Shown here piece after piece: positions 1 through 7,825 of a stretch of DNA of 64,000 nucleotides. The notes under the pieces were generated by a model, which saw nothing but the letters and a program-made list of their open reading frames with translations, searched no databases and had not been told where the DNA came from. Within the stretch, counting starts at the first letter, position 1. The number at the start of each line of letters is the position of its first letter. The position numbers and the translations under genes were made by a program. Location of the stretch: NCBI RefSeq assembly GCF_030709675.1, contig NZ_JAUZQD010000004.1, positions 124,001-188,000 of the forward strand, given 5' to 3'. Source of the DNA: Symbioplanes lichenis (lineage in GTDB: Bacteria > Actinomycetota > Actinomycetes > Mycobacteriales > Micromonosporaceae).

Positions 1-658
1 CGCCGGCCCGCCAGCGCCGGCGGAGAGTCTGGCCCGCGCGCTGCACCATGGCCAGCTGGGATCCGCCCCCGGCGAGATCGGTCAGCTTGCGGGCCTCGGA
101 CTCGTTGGGCGTCACGAGGCGCACGTTGGGCACCGGGGCGGGACCGTTGGGGTGCGGGTCCCAGACGATCGGCGCCTTGGCCTGCTCCAGAGCGGTCCGC
201 AGTTCAGGCTGCCGCAGCACGCCGCGGCCGTAGTCGGAGACCAGGATGGCACTCGCCCGCTGCAGCACCTCCAAGGCCGCCGCCGGGGCGGGACCGGGAA
301 CGGCGGGCTCCCCGCCGCGGTCGAGGCGGACGAGCACGTGACCGCCGGAGCGGAGGCGGATCTTCTCGGCCGTCGCGCCTTCGAGCGGGAGGGCGTACAC
401 ATCGATGCCGGCGGTGGAAAGCAGCGAGCTCAAGCGGGCCGCGGCGGCGTCGGAGCCGAGGGCGGTCACCAGCGCGACGTCGTGATCACCCGCGGCGGCG
501 GCCAGCAGCGCCGCGAGACCGGCGCCGCCGGGACGGTCGGAGACCGAGCGCTCGTCGAGCACGGGCGCCGGGGCGTCGGGGGCCACGCGGTGCACGCTGC
601 CCTCGACGTCGCGGTCGAGGAGCGTGTCGCCGACGACGACCAGGAGCGGACGGCTCAT
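1..658 (-). CDS. hldE: HldE/RfaE kinase domain, D-glycero-beta-D-manno-heptose 7-phosphate kinase, partial
   Basis: The gene runs off the left edge; 219 residues are visible. It is a PfkB/ribokinase-fold sugar kinase. It shows the N-terminal glycine motif RPGGAG (42-47), a TAEKIRL...RLD segment (96-113), SDYGRGVL (141-148) and TPNESEA (183-189), matching the kinase half of HldE, which phosphorylates heptose 7-phosphate to the 1,7-bisphosphate. Whether the adenylyltransferase half follows cannot be seen. The ATG at 658 overlaps the gmhA stop as ATGA, so the two are translationally coupled. GmhA and GmhB upstream in the same operon support a heptose kinase over a generic carbohydrate kinase. 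Confidence 0.85.
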   Translation of the reverse strand, partial: MSRPLLVVVGDTLLDRDVEGSVHRVAPDAPAPVLDERSVSDRPGGAGLAALLAAAAGDHDVALVTALGSDAAAARLSSLLSTAGIDVYALPLEGATAEKIRLRSGGHVLVRLDRGGEPAVPGPAPAAALEVLQRASAILVSDYGRGVLRQPELRTALEQAKAPIVWDPHPNGPAPVPNVRLVTPNESEARKLTDLAGGGSQLAMVQRAGQTLRRRWRAG

Positions 659-1266
659 CGCGCCAGCACCGCCTCTCGCACCAACGCCGGTTTTCCCAGC
701 ACCACGGGCAGGTGCCGGTCCAGGTACTCGCACATCACGTGGACGGAGATCAGGTGCAGCTCCTGGACGACCTGCGAGTCGCCGGAGGGGCAGTGCAGCG
801 TCTCGTCACAGGCGTCGGCGAGCGGATTGGCCCCCTCCCCCGTCATCGCCCACGTCCGGACGCCCATCTCCCGGGCGGCGTGCGCGGCGGCGACCAGGTT
901 GGGGCTGCGGCCGCTGGTCGACATCAGCATCAGCACGTCGCCGGGGCGGCCGTGGGCGCGTACCTGGCGGGCGAAGACCTCGTCGAAGCCGTAGTCGTTG
1001 CCGATGGCCGTGACCGCCGACGAGTCCGGGGTGAGCGCGATGGCCGACAGCGGCATCCGCTCGTCGCGCAGCCGGCCGACCAGCTCGGCCGCCAGGTGCT
1101 GGGCCTCGGCGGCGCTGCCCCCGTTGCCGGCGACCAGCAGCCGGCCGCCGGTGCCCAGGTGCTCGGCGAGCAGTTCGCCCCAGCGGCAGAGGCGGGTGCC
1201 GGCCACGGCGCGGAAAAGGGGAAGCGCGGCGGACATGCCGCGCAGGTGACTGTCCAACGGGTCCAT
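655..1266 (-). CDS. gmhA: Phosphoheptose isomerase GmhA (SIS domain)
   Basis: This 203-residue SIS-domain protein is expected to isomerise sedoheptulose 7-phosphate to D-glycero-D-manno-heptose 7-phosphate, the first step to ADP-heptose. Visible motifs are GNGGSAAEAQH (47-57), STSGRSPN (116-123) and the C-terminal QELHLISVH helix (168-176) that carries active-site residues in GmhA. Length fits the family (about 190-200). Its ATG shares one base with the stop of the upstream glycosyltransferase (TGATG), and its stop overlaps the kinase start. DiaA-type SIS proteins look similar, but the neighbouring heptose genes decide the call. Confidence 0.9.
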   Translation of the reverse strand: MDPLDSHLRGMSAALPLFRAVAGTRLCRWGELLAEHLGTGGRLLVAGNGGSAAEAQHLAAELVGRLRDERMPLSAIALTPDSSAVTAIGNDYGFDEVFARQVRAHGRPGDVLMLMSTSGRSPNLVAAAHAAREMGVRTWAMTGEGANPLADACDETLHCPSGDSQVVQELHLISVHVMCEYLDRHLPVVLGKPALVREAVLAR

Positions 1267-2498
1267 CAGACGACCGCCTCTCGGGACTCGGTGGTGAGGG
1301 TGGGGGTCACGGTCAGGCCGGCCACGTCGGCGTAGACCGCGGCCAGGCGGGCGGCGATCCGGGGCCACGCGTAGGAGTGCGTGGCGCGGTCGCTCGCCGC
1401 GGCCGCGTACGAGACGCGGCGGATGTCGTCGTGCAGCAGCCGGCGCAGCGCGGTGCCCAGGGCGCCCGGGTCGCGGGCGGGCACGAGGTCGCCGGTGATG
1501 CCGTCGACGACGGTGTCGGTCAGGCCGCCGACCGCGGTGCCCACCACGGGGACGCCGCAGGCCATGGCCTCGAGCGGGGTGAGACCGAACGGCTCGTACC
1601 AGGGAGCGGCGGCGAGCACGTCGGCCGAGCGGTACCAGTGCGGCATGCGGGCGGCGGCCACGGCCCCGGCGAGCACGACGCGGTCCCCGACGCCGCACTT
1701 CCGGGCGAGGGCGCGCAGCTTCCGGGCGTACGGGTGATCGGTCACGTCCCCGTCCGGCGGTCCCCCGGCGACGACCAGCTCGGCCCCGGGGATGGCGGGC
1801 AGCGCGCGGATGACGTCCTCGTAGCCCTTGCGCTCGACGAGCCGGCCGACGGTCAGGATCCGGGAGAAGCCGGGGCGGCGGGGCTCGGCCGGGCCCTCGG
1901 GCGAGAACACGCCGGTGTTGACGCCCGACGGGACCAGCACCATGTTGGACCGGGACAGGCCCATGCGCAGCAGCTCGCGCACCTCGTCCTGGCACTGCAC
2001 GACGATGCGGTCCACGACCCGGCCCAGCTGCCGCTCGTACGCGATGCGGTGTTGCGGGCTCGTGTCGGCCGGGCCCTGGTGGCGCCGCTTGACCGTGCCC
2101 AGCGCGTGGAAGGTCTGCAGGACGGGCACGTCGCAGCGGCGCGCGGCGGTGACGGCGGCGAGCCCGCTCATCCAGAAGTGCGCGTGCGCGACGTCCGGCA
2201 GCCACCCGGCGCGCCACTCGGCGGCGAGCCACTCGGCGAAGGCGCCCATGAACGGCAGCAGGTCGTCCTTGGGCAGCGCGACCGGCGGCCCGGCCGGCAC
2301 GTGCACCACCTCGAAGCCGTTGACGGTGACCGTGTCCGGCAGCGCGGCGTCGTCGCGGCGGGTGTAGACGCGCACCTCGTGCCCCTGGGCGGCCAGCGCG
2401 GCGGCGAGCTCGGCGACGTGGGCGTTCTGGCCGCCGGCGTCCACGCCGCCGAGCGCGGACAGCGGGCTGGCGTGCTCCGAGATCATCGCGATGCGCAT
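1266..2498 (-). CDS. Glycosyltransferase family 4 protein
   Basis: A 410-residue GT-B glycosyltransferase. The N-terminal half begins MRIAMISEHASPLS with the glycine-rich GGVDAGGQN loop of sucrose-synthase-like GT4 enzymes. The C-terminal half has TVGRLVERKGYEDVI and the nucleotide-sugar motif EPFGLTPLEAMACGVPVV. The donor is probably a nucleotide sugar; being inside the heptose operon, it may use or extend the heptose, but this is inference. The ATG at 2498 follows a strong GGAGGAGG ribosome site that lies inside the end of the upstream gene (16-base overlap). Confidence 0.88.
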   Translation of the reverse strand: MRIAMISEHASPLSALGGVDAGGQNAHVAELAAALAAQGHEVRVYTRRDDAALPDTVTVNGFEVVHVPAGPPVALPKDDLLPFMGAFAEWLAAEWRAGWLPDVAHAHFWMSGLAAVTAARRCDVPVLQTFHALGTVKRRHQGPADTSPQHRIAYERQLGRVVDRIVVQCQDEVRELLRMGLSRSNMVLVPSGVNTGVFSPEGPAEPRRPGFSRILTVGRLVERKGYEDVIRALPAIPGAELVVAGGPPDGDVTDHPYARKLRALARKCGVGDRVVLAGAVAAARMPHWYRSADVLAAAPWYEPFGLTPLEAMACGVPVVGTAVGGLTDTVVDGITGDLVPARDPGALGTALRRLLHDDIRRVSYAAAASDRATHSYAWPRIAARLAAVYADVAGLTVTPTLTTESREAVV

Positions 2499-3418
2499 GT
2501 TTCCTCCTCCAGCAGGCGGTCCCAGTCCGCGAGGAACCGGTCCAGTCCGTAACGGGCCAGGGCGACCTGGCGGGCGCGGTCGCCGAGGCGCCGGGCGGCG
2601 TCCGGGTCCTCGATCAGCCAGCGGGCGGCCTCGACGAGCGTGTCGACCCGGGTGGCGATGACCCCGGCGTCGTCCGGGACGGCGGCGACCGCCTCGGTGG
2701 TGGCCAGGGCCAGGACGGGCATGCCGATCTGCATCGCCTCGATCAGGCTCAGGCCCAGCGAGGTCCAGCGGCACGTGTGGACGTACGCCCGGCGCCGGGC
2801 GATCTCGAGGTGCATGGCGGCCTGCGGCGGGTCGTCGTGCGGGGTCACGCCGGGCAGGTCGAGGCCCGCGACACCCATCCCGTACACGTCGAGGGGGGCG
2901 ACCGCCGCGAAGCGCGGGAAGAGATCGGTGCCGGTGACCCGCTGCCGCCGGACCGGCTCGTTGGTGACGACCGCGAGCCGGTCGAGCTCGCCGGACCACC
3001 GCGCCTGCGGCTCGACGACGCCGTGCTCGATGACGGACGTGCGGGTGCCACCGGTATCCCAGAACAGCTCGTTGAAGTGCGTCACGTGTGCCACGATCAA
3101 GTCGTCCCGGTCGGCCATCGGGTGGCGGCTGTCCGGGACGTCGCCCTTGGGCGTGTTGTGCTCCACATAGATCTTCGGCACGTCCAGATGGGCGACGCGC
3201 TCCAGCTCCTCGGGGCGCTGCAGCACGATCACGTCGACGTCGTCCGTGGTGAGCGAGGCGAAGTCGACCTCCTCGGCGTTCTCCGGCCACTCGAAGGTGC
3301 GGGCCCGGCCGCGGCCCCACTCGTCGCGGGCGGCGTTGACCGGCACGAGGTAGCGGTGCTTGCCCCGGACGAACGCGGTCGCCCAGGAGCCGTGCACGTG
3401 CCACAGCAGGATGTTCAT
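2483..3418 (-). CDS. Glycosyltransferase, GT-B fold
   Basis: A 311-residue protein starting MNILLWHVHGSW. The C-terminal third has the group-1 glycosyltransferase signature, with the helix TSLGLSLIEAMQIGMPVLAL (about 220-240) that binds the donor phosphate. The N-terminal half is shorter than in typical GT4 proteins and includes YVEHNTPKGD. Acceptor and donor are not evident. It lies between the GmhB-GT9 fusion and the GT4 gene in the same coupled operon, and overlaps the GT4 gene by 16 bases. A 30-codon reading frame (3415-3507) bridges it to the upstream gene. Confidence 0.82.
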   Translation of the reverse strand: MNILLWHVHGSWATAFVRGKHRYLVPVNAARDEWGRGRARTFEWPENAEEVDFASLTTDDVDVIVLQRPEELERVAHLDVPKIYVEHNTPKGDVPDSRHPMADRDDLIVAHVTHFNELFWDTGGTRTSVIEHGVVEPQARWSGELDRLAVVTNEPVRRQRVTGTDLFPRFAAVAPLDVYGMGVAGLDLPGVTPHDDPPQAAMHLEIARRRAYVHTCRWTSLGLSLIEAMQIGMPVLALATTEAVAAVPDDAGVIATRVDTLVEAARWLIEDPDAARRLGDRARQVALARYGLDRFLADWDRLLEEETCASR

Positions 3419-3507
3419 GCCGAGTCTCCCTTTCGCATGCCCTCCTGGCCCTCACCGTCACGGCCGCCCGCCGCTTGCGGTGAGTGATGTTCGGTGCAGT
3501 CGGTCAT
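3415..3507 (-). other. Bridging micro-ORF, 30 codons
   Basis: A 30-codon frame occupies exactly the gap between the GmhB-GT9 fusion and the next glycosyltransferase. Its ATG overlaps the upstream stop as ATGA, and its TGA overlaps the downstream ATG as ATGA. It begins MTDCTEHHSPQA and ends RKGDSA. A GGGAGA sequence just before the downstream start is the likely ribosome site for that gene. It resembles no family I know. It could simply keep ribosomes moving between genes, or be chance, since stops are rare at this GC content. Confidence 0.35.
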
Positions 3508-5072
3508 GCGGTGACCTCTCTCATTGATCCCGCCCTGACCCCCAGCAGCTTTACTGCGTCGAGGACGTCGGCAGGGGTGATCCCCGTCAGGCATGGGTGG
3601 CCCGCGACGGGGCAGACGGTGGCGCGCGTGGCGCGGCAGGGTGCGGCGGCGTCGCCCAGCCGGACGACGGGCACCCGGTAGGGCCCCCACTGCCCGAAGG
3701 GGACGGTGGGCGCGAAGAGGCTGACGACCGGGGTGCCGACCGCCGCGGCGAGGTGCGCGGGCCCGGTGTTGGCGACGACGACGCAGGCCGCCCCGGCCAG
3801 CAGGGCGGCGAGATCGCCGAAGCTCATCGGGTCCGCGACGGTCGCCACGTCCCCGGCGACGAAGAGAGCCAGCTCCCGCTCGTCCGGCCCGCCGGTCACC
3901 ACGACCTTGTGCTCGGCCGCGAGCGCCGCCACGATGTCCCGCACGACCGCCGGCGGGCACGAGCGCGCCTCGACCGACGCACCCGGGTGGACGACAACGT
4001 AGTCACCCGCTTCCCCGGGTGGGACGGTAACGCGCAACGCCCCGTCGTCGCCCGCCGGAAGCGAGAACCCTGCGGCTGCCGCGATCGAGCGCGCCCGTTC
4101 CGCTTCGGGCACCCCCACGGGTACGCCCCGGTGCCGCACGTCGAGCAGCGAGCCCGGATAGTCCTCGCTGATCGCGGTGATCCGCCCGACGCCGGCCGCC
4201 CGCAGCAGCAGCGCCAGGGGCAGCGCCGACTGGTGGAACGAGGTGAAGATCACTGCCTCGTCGGCCTGGGCGGACTTCACGAGCTCCGACAGCTCGTCGA
4301 GGAGAGCCGCGCTCACTGGTTGTGGCGCCGGGTCGATCCAGGGCAGCCGGAACGACATGATCTCGTCCACGCCCGGCAGCAGGGCAGCGGCGGCCCGGCC
4401 CCGCGGCCCGCACAGCATCACGACCCGGTCGGCGCCGGCCGCCACCGCGCGGATCGCCGGCCCGGTGACCAGCACGTCGCCGGCGGAGTCGGAGCGGACG
4501 ACCAGCACGGTCCCGGCCCGTTCCCGCGCTCCGGCCGGCTCGACGAGCTGTGACCGGGCGAGGACCAGGTCGGCGGCGGCGCCCAGGTCGGTCGCGACGG
4601 CGGGCGCGGCGGCGACCTCGGGGGCGAGCGTCACCTCGGTGGGGACCAGGATCCCGGCGGCGCCCGCGGCGAGCGCGGCGGTCATGTCGCGGCCGATGTC
4701 GCCGATCATCACGCAACGCCGCGGGACCGTGCCCAGCGCGGCGGCGGCCGCGTGGACCAGGCCGGGCGCGGGCTTGCGGCACGAGCAGCCGGCGGTGTCG
4801 TCGTGGGGGCAGATCTGCCAGGTGTCGAACGGGCCGAGCAGCTCCTCGACCCGGGCGTTGACCGCGTCCAGCTGCTCGGCGGTGAAGCAGCCGCGGGCCA
4901 GGCCGGACTGGTTGGTCACGATGCCGAGCCGCAGGCCGGCGCCGCGCAGCCGGTCGAGCGCCGCCCGGGCACCCGGCATGGCCTCGACCCGGGCCGGGTC
5001 CCCGTTGTAGGGGACGTCCACGATGATCGTGCCGTCCCGGTCCAGCAGGACGGCATCGTAGAGCGACGTCAC
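3504..5072 (-). CDS. Fusion of GmhB phosphatase (HAD) and GT9 heptosyltransferase
   Basis: One 522-residue frame joins two normally separate enzymes. Residues 1-170 are a HAD phosphatase of the GmhB/histidinol-phosphatase group: the DRDGT catalytic loop (11-15), TNQSG, the zinc site CPH...CSC (C88, H90, C96, C98) and MIGDIGRD (122-129). This should remove the 1-phosphate of heptose 1,7-bisphosphate. After a linker, residues from about 190 form a GT9 heptosyltransferase: VRSDSAGDVLVTGPAIRA near the start, HPGAS, and ANTGPAHLAAAVGTPVV near the end. The start is GTG at 5072, overlapping the upstream GT2 stop as GTGA. I found no frameshift between the halves. Confidence 0.87.
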   Translation of the reverse strand: MTSLYDAVLLDRDGTIIVDVPYNGDPARVEAMPGARAALDRLRGAGLRLGIVTNQSGLARGCFTAEQLDAVNARVEELLGPFDTWQICPHDDTAGCSCRKPAPGLVHAAAAALGTVPRRCVMIGDIGRDMTAALAAGAAGILVPTEVTLAPEVAAAPAVATDLGAAADLVLARSQLVEPAGARERAGTVLVVRSDSAGDVLVTGPAIRAVAAGADRVVMLCGPRGRAAAALLPGVDEIMSFRLPWIDPAPQPVSAALLDELSELVKSAQADEAVIFTSFHQSALPLALLLRAAGVGRITAISEDYPGSLLDVRHRGVPVGVPEAERARSIAAAAGFSLPAGDDGALRVTVPPGEAGDYVVVHPGASVEARSCPPAVVRDIVAALAAEHKVVVTGGPDERELALFVAGDVATVADPMSFGDLAALLAGAACVVVANTGPAHLAAAVGTPVVSLFAPTVPFGQWGPYRVPVVRLGDAAAPCRATRATVCPVAGHPCLTGITPADVLDAVKLLGVRAGSMREVTA

Positions 5073-6046
5073 TGCTGTGATCCCGGCAGCGGCTTCGCCC
5101 CGCGCCACCGCCACCAGCCGCGCAGCCAGTGGGCCGTGGCCACGGGCGGGATCGCGGCGCTGGTCAGCAGCATCGTGGTGACCTCCCGGGCGTCGCGCGG
5201 GCCCGGGGCGATGCGGGCGGCGGCGAACTCGGCGGTCCCGGCGGCCCAGATCGCGGCGGCCAGCGGCCAAGCGCGGTGCCGGCCGGCGGCGAGGGCGATC
5301 GCGAGGACACCGGCAGCGGTCACGGCGACATGCTTGCGGCGGCGGCCCGGGGGCACGCCCAGGTGCGTACGCCAGTCGCGGCCGTAGAGGTGCCGCAGGA
5401 GCGCGTCGTCGGCGTTGCCGCGCTGGGTGCGTACGGAGATCCAGGGGTCCTCCGGACGCACCGGGTGGGTGACCGTCCGCGCCCCCTTGACCAGCTCGAA
5501 GCCGGCGAGCCGGACCCGGTGCGCGAGCTCGGCGTCCTCCCGGAAGGCCCGGGGCAGCCGCTCGTCGAAGCCGTCCGTGACGATCAGCGCCGAGCGCCGG
5601 TAGGCCATGTCGGCGGTGATCCACTCGCCGTCGGCCAGCGCCGCGGTGACCCGCTCCCAGTCGGTCGGGCGGCGGTCCGCCGGCAGCGGGACGCGCAGAT
5701 TGCCCTGCACACCGCCGGTCGCCACGCCCGCCACCATCACGTCGGCGGCCAGGCGGACCAGCCAGTCGGGGTCGGGCAGCACGTCGTCGTCGAGGAAGGC
5801 GACCCACTCGTGGCGCGCGGCCCGCCAGCCCACGTTGCGGGCGGCGGCCGGACCGGCGGCGCGGCCCGGGAGCACCTTGACGTCGATGCCCGGCGGGATC
5901 GGCAGCTCCCCCGCCGGCTCCGGGCGATCGTCGACGAGCAGGAACTCGACCTCGCAGGGAGCCGGCTCGGCGGCGGCCAGCGCGACGAGCAGCGCGGTGA
6001 GGCTGGGCCGGCCCAGGGTCGGGATCACCACGGAGACGCTGGTCAT
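5069..6046 (-). CDS. Glycosyltransferase family 2, membrane-associated
   Basis: A 325-residue GT-A glycosyltransferase starting MTSVSVVIPTLGRP. It has the GT2 core with LLVDDRPEP, the RNVGWRAARHEWVAFLDDDV segment containing the metal-binding DDD, and the acceptor-site FREDAELAHR (the ED of GT2 enzymes). The last ~90 residues contain about three hydrophobic segments, suggesting membrane attachment. Its ATG overlaps the carbamoyltransferase stop (ATGA) and its stop overlaps the fusion gene start (GTGA). Donor and acceptor are unknown. Confidence 0.88.
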   Translation of the reverse strand: MTSVSVVIPTLGRPSLTALLVALAAAEPAPCEVEFLLVDDRPEPAGELPIPPGIDVKVLPGRAAGPAAARNVGWRAARHEWVAFLDDDVLPDPDWLVRLAADVMVAGVATGGVQGNLRVPLPADRRPTDWERVTAALADGEWITADMAYRRSALIVTDGFDERLPRAFREDAELAHRVRLAGFELVKGARTVTHPVRPEDPWISVRTQRGNADDALLRHLYGRDWRTHLGVPPGRRRKHVAVTAAGVLAIALAAGRHRAWPLAAAIWAAGTAEFAAARIAPGPRDAREVTTMLLTSAAIPPVATAHWLRGWWRWRGAKPLPGSQQ

Positions 6047-7686
6047 GCGGCCTGCCCGAACGCGGTGCCGCGGTGCACGGCGAACGGCCCGAGGGCGAGC
6101 AGGTCGACCGGCGCGGACCCGAAGAGCTCCATCGCCTCGCGCGGGGTGTCGACCATCGGCCGCCCGGCCGTGTTGAGCGAGGTGTTGACCACCACGGGGA
6201 TGCCGGTGAGCCGCTCGAACTCGGCGATCATCTCGGCCACGACCGGCTCGGTCTCGGGATGCACGGTCTGCACCCGGGCGGTGCCGTCGACGTGGGTGAC
6301 CGCCGGGATGCGGCCCTTCCACTCCGGTTTGACCTGGTGCACGAAGAGCATGTACGGGCTCGGGTAGACGCCGGTGAAGATGTCCGCGAACCGAGAGGCG
6401 AGGACCATCGGCGCGATCGGACGGAACTGCTCGCGGCCCTTCACGTTGTTCATGCGCGTCTGGGTGTCCTGGTCGCCGGGGTGGGCGATGAGCGAGCGGT
6501 GACCCAGGGCGCGCGGGCCGTACTCGCTGCGGCCCTGGTACCACGCGACGATGCCGTTGCCCGCGAGCACCTTGGCCGCCTCGTGGGCGATCGACTCGGG
6601 CCGGGTGTAGGGCAGGGCGGCGCGTTGCAGCTCCGCCTCCAGCTCCTCGTCGCTCCAGCCCCGGCCCAGGGCGGCCGTGGTGAACGGGGTCACCGGGCCG
6701 GCCTCGCGGGCCACGGTGAGCGCGGCGCCCAGGGCCGTGCCGGAGTCGCCGGCGGCCGGCTGGATCCAGACCCGGTCGAACGGGCCCTCGGCGGCGATCC
6801 GGCCGTTGGCGACGCAGTTGAGCGCCGTGCCGCCGGCCATGGTCAGGGTCTTCAGGCCGCCGGACGCCTCGTACGTCCAGCGGGCGAGGTCGAGCAGCAC
6901 CTCCTCCAGCCGGATCTGCACGCTGGAGGCGAGGTCGGCGTGCGCCTCGGTCAGCTCGCCACCGGGTGCGGCGGCCTTGGCGAGCGCGGACCAGTCGATG
7001 CGCTCCACGGTGAAGCCGCCGTCGTCGTTGGCGTGCACGAGCTCGCGGAACACATCCAAGAAGCGAGGCTTCCCGTAGGAGGCGAGCGCCATGACCTTGT
7101 ACTCGTCGGACGAGTGCATGAAGCCGAGATGGCGGGTCAGGTCCTCGTAGAGCAGGCCGAGCGAGTGCGGCAGTTCCTGGCTCTTGAAGGTCTCCAGCCG
7201 CCCGTCCCGGTACGCGCCGGCGAGGTGGCTGGCGACCTCGCCGCGGCCGTCGAGGACGAGCACGGCGCTGTCCTCGGGCACCGACAGGCCGGAGGACGCG
7301 GCGTGGGCGACATGGTGCGGCACGAAGCGCACCTGCTCGGGGTCGAGGCCGGGCAGCGCGCCGGCGAGGAACTGCGGGGCGCGGCGGGCGTAGTCGACGC
7401 GGACGTGGTCCCACGGGTCCTTGAGGCCGAGCTCGGCGGCGTCACGGGTCATCGACGGGTCGAAGGAGTAGGCGACCGCGTCCAGGTCGCCCGGCTTCAG
7501 GCCCGCGGCCTCGAGACACCAGGCGGCGGACAGCTCGGGCAGCTCCCACGCGGAGAAGGGCACCGGCCGCTTGCCGTGTTTGCGGCGGCTGAAGCGCTCC
7601 TCCTCCGCCGCCGCCACGACCCGGCCGTCGATGATCAGCGCGGCGGCCGGATCATGGAAGATGGCGTTGATTCCGAGGACTCGCAT
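6043..7686 (-). CDS. Carbamoyltransferase, NodU/CmcH family
   Basis: A 547-residue carbamoyltransferase of the NodU/CmcH/TobZ family, which transfers a carbamoyl group from carbamoyl phosphate, through an adenylated intermediate, to a sugar or antibiotic hydroxyl. Motifs: MRVLGINAIFHDPAAALI and the EEERFSRRKH box at the N-terminus, HHVAHAASS, the Kae1-like AGGTALNCVANG, and the C-terminal QGRSEYGPRALGHRS and PVVVNTSLN. The length is typical. I chose the ATG at 7686 because it opens the conserved N-terminus; an upstream extension reads as non-coding. It is the first gene of the heptose operon, so the product may be a carbamoylated, heptose-containing glycan or metabolite. Confidence 0.9.
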   Translation of the reverse strand: MRVLGINAIFHDPAAALIIDGRVVAAAEEERFSRRKHGKRPVPFSAWELPELSAAWCLEAAGLKPGDLDAVAYSFDPSMTRDAAELGLKDPWDHVRVDYARRAPQFLAGALPGLDPEQVRFVPHHVAHAASSGLSVPEDSAVLVLDGRGEVASHLAGAYRDGRLETFKSQELPHSLGLLYEDLTRHLGFMHSSDEYKVMALASYGKPRFLDVFRELVHANDDGGFTVERIDWSALAKAAAPGGELTEAHADLASSVQIRLEEVLLDLARWTYEASGGLKTLTMAGGTALNCVANGRIAAEGPFDRVWIQPAAGDSGTALGAALTVAREAGPVTPFTTAALGRGWSDEELEAELQRAALPYTRPESIAHEAAKVLAGNGIVAWYQGRSEYGPRALGHRSLIAHPGDQDTQTRMNNVKGREQFRPIAPMVLASRFADIFTGVYPSPYMLFVHQVKPEWKGRIPAVTHVDGTARVQTVHPETEPVVAEMIAEFERLTGIPVVVNTSLNTAGRPMVDTPREAMELFGSAPVDLLALGPFAVHRGTAFGQAA

Positions 7687-7825
7687 GCGTCGCCGGATAC
7701 CCGTTGAACACACGCTTAACCGCATGATCAACGACTTCTCCAAGAATTCTTTTTGGGTCCTGACCTGCACTGATAGCCGTCAAACCCATAAGTTTGCAAT
7801 CTTTGCCCCAGGGAAAGTGCCTCGC
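7687..7825. promoter_or_regulatory. AT-rich divergent promoter region
   Basis: This 139-base gap separates the heptose operon from the divergent aldehyde dehydrogenase gene. It is clearly more AT-rich than its surroundings (an AAGAATTC/TTTTTGGG stretch near 7741-7755), as expected for promoters. On the minus strand a TTGACG hexamer lies at about 7783-7778. I could not fix matching -10 boxes with confidence. GGGAAAG at about 7811-7817 may serve as the ribosome site of the dehydrogenase. Confidence 0.45.

Noticed and set aside
3504..5072. Possible sequencing error fusing gmhB and a GT9 gene
   Set aside because: Both domains stay in one frame with an uninterrupted linker and no second start or ribosome site; a true fusion is simpler.
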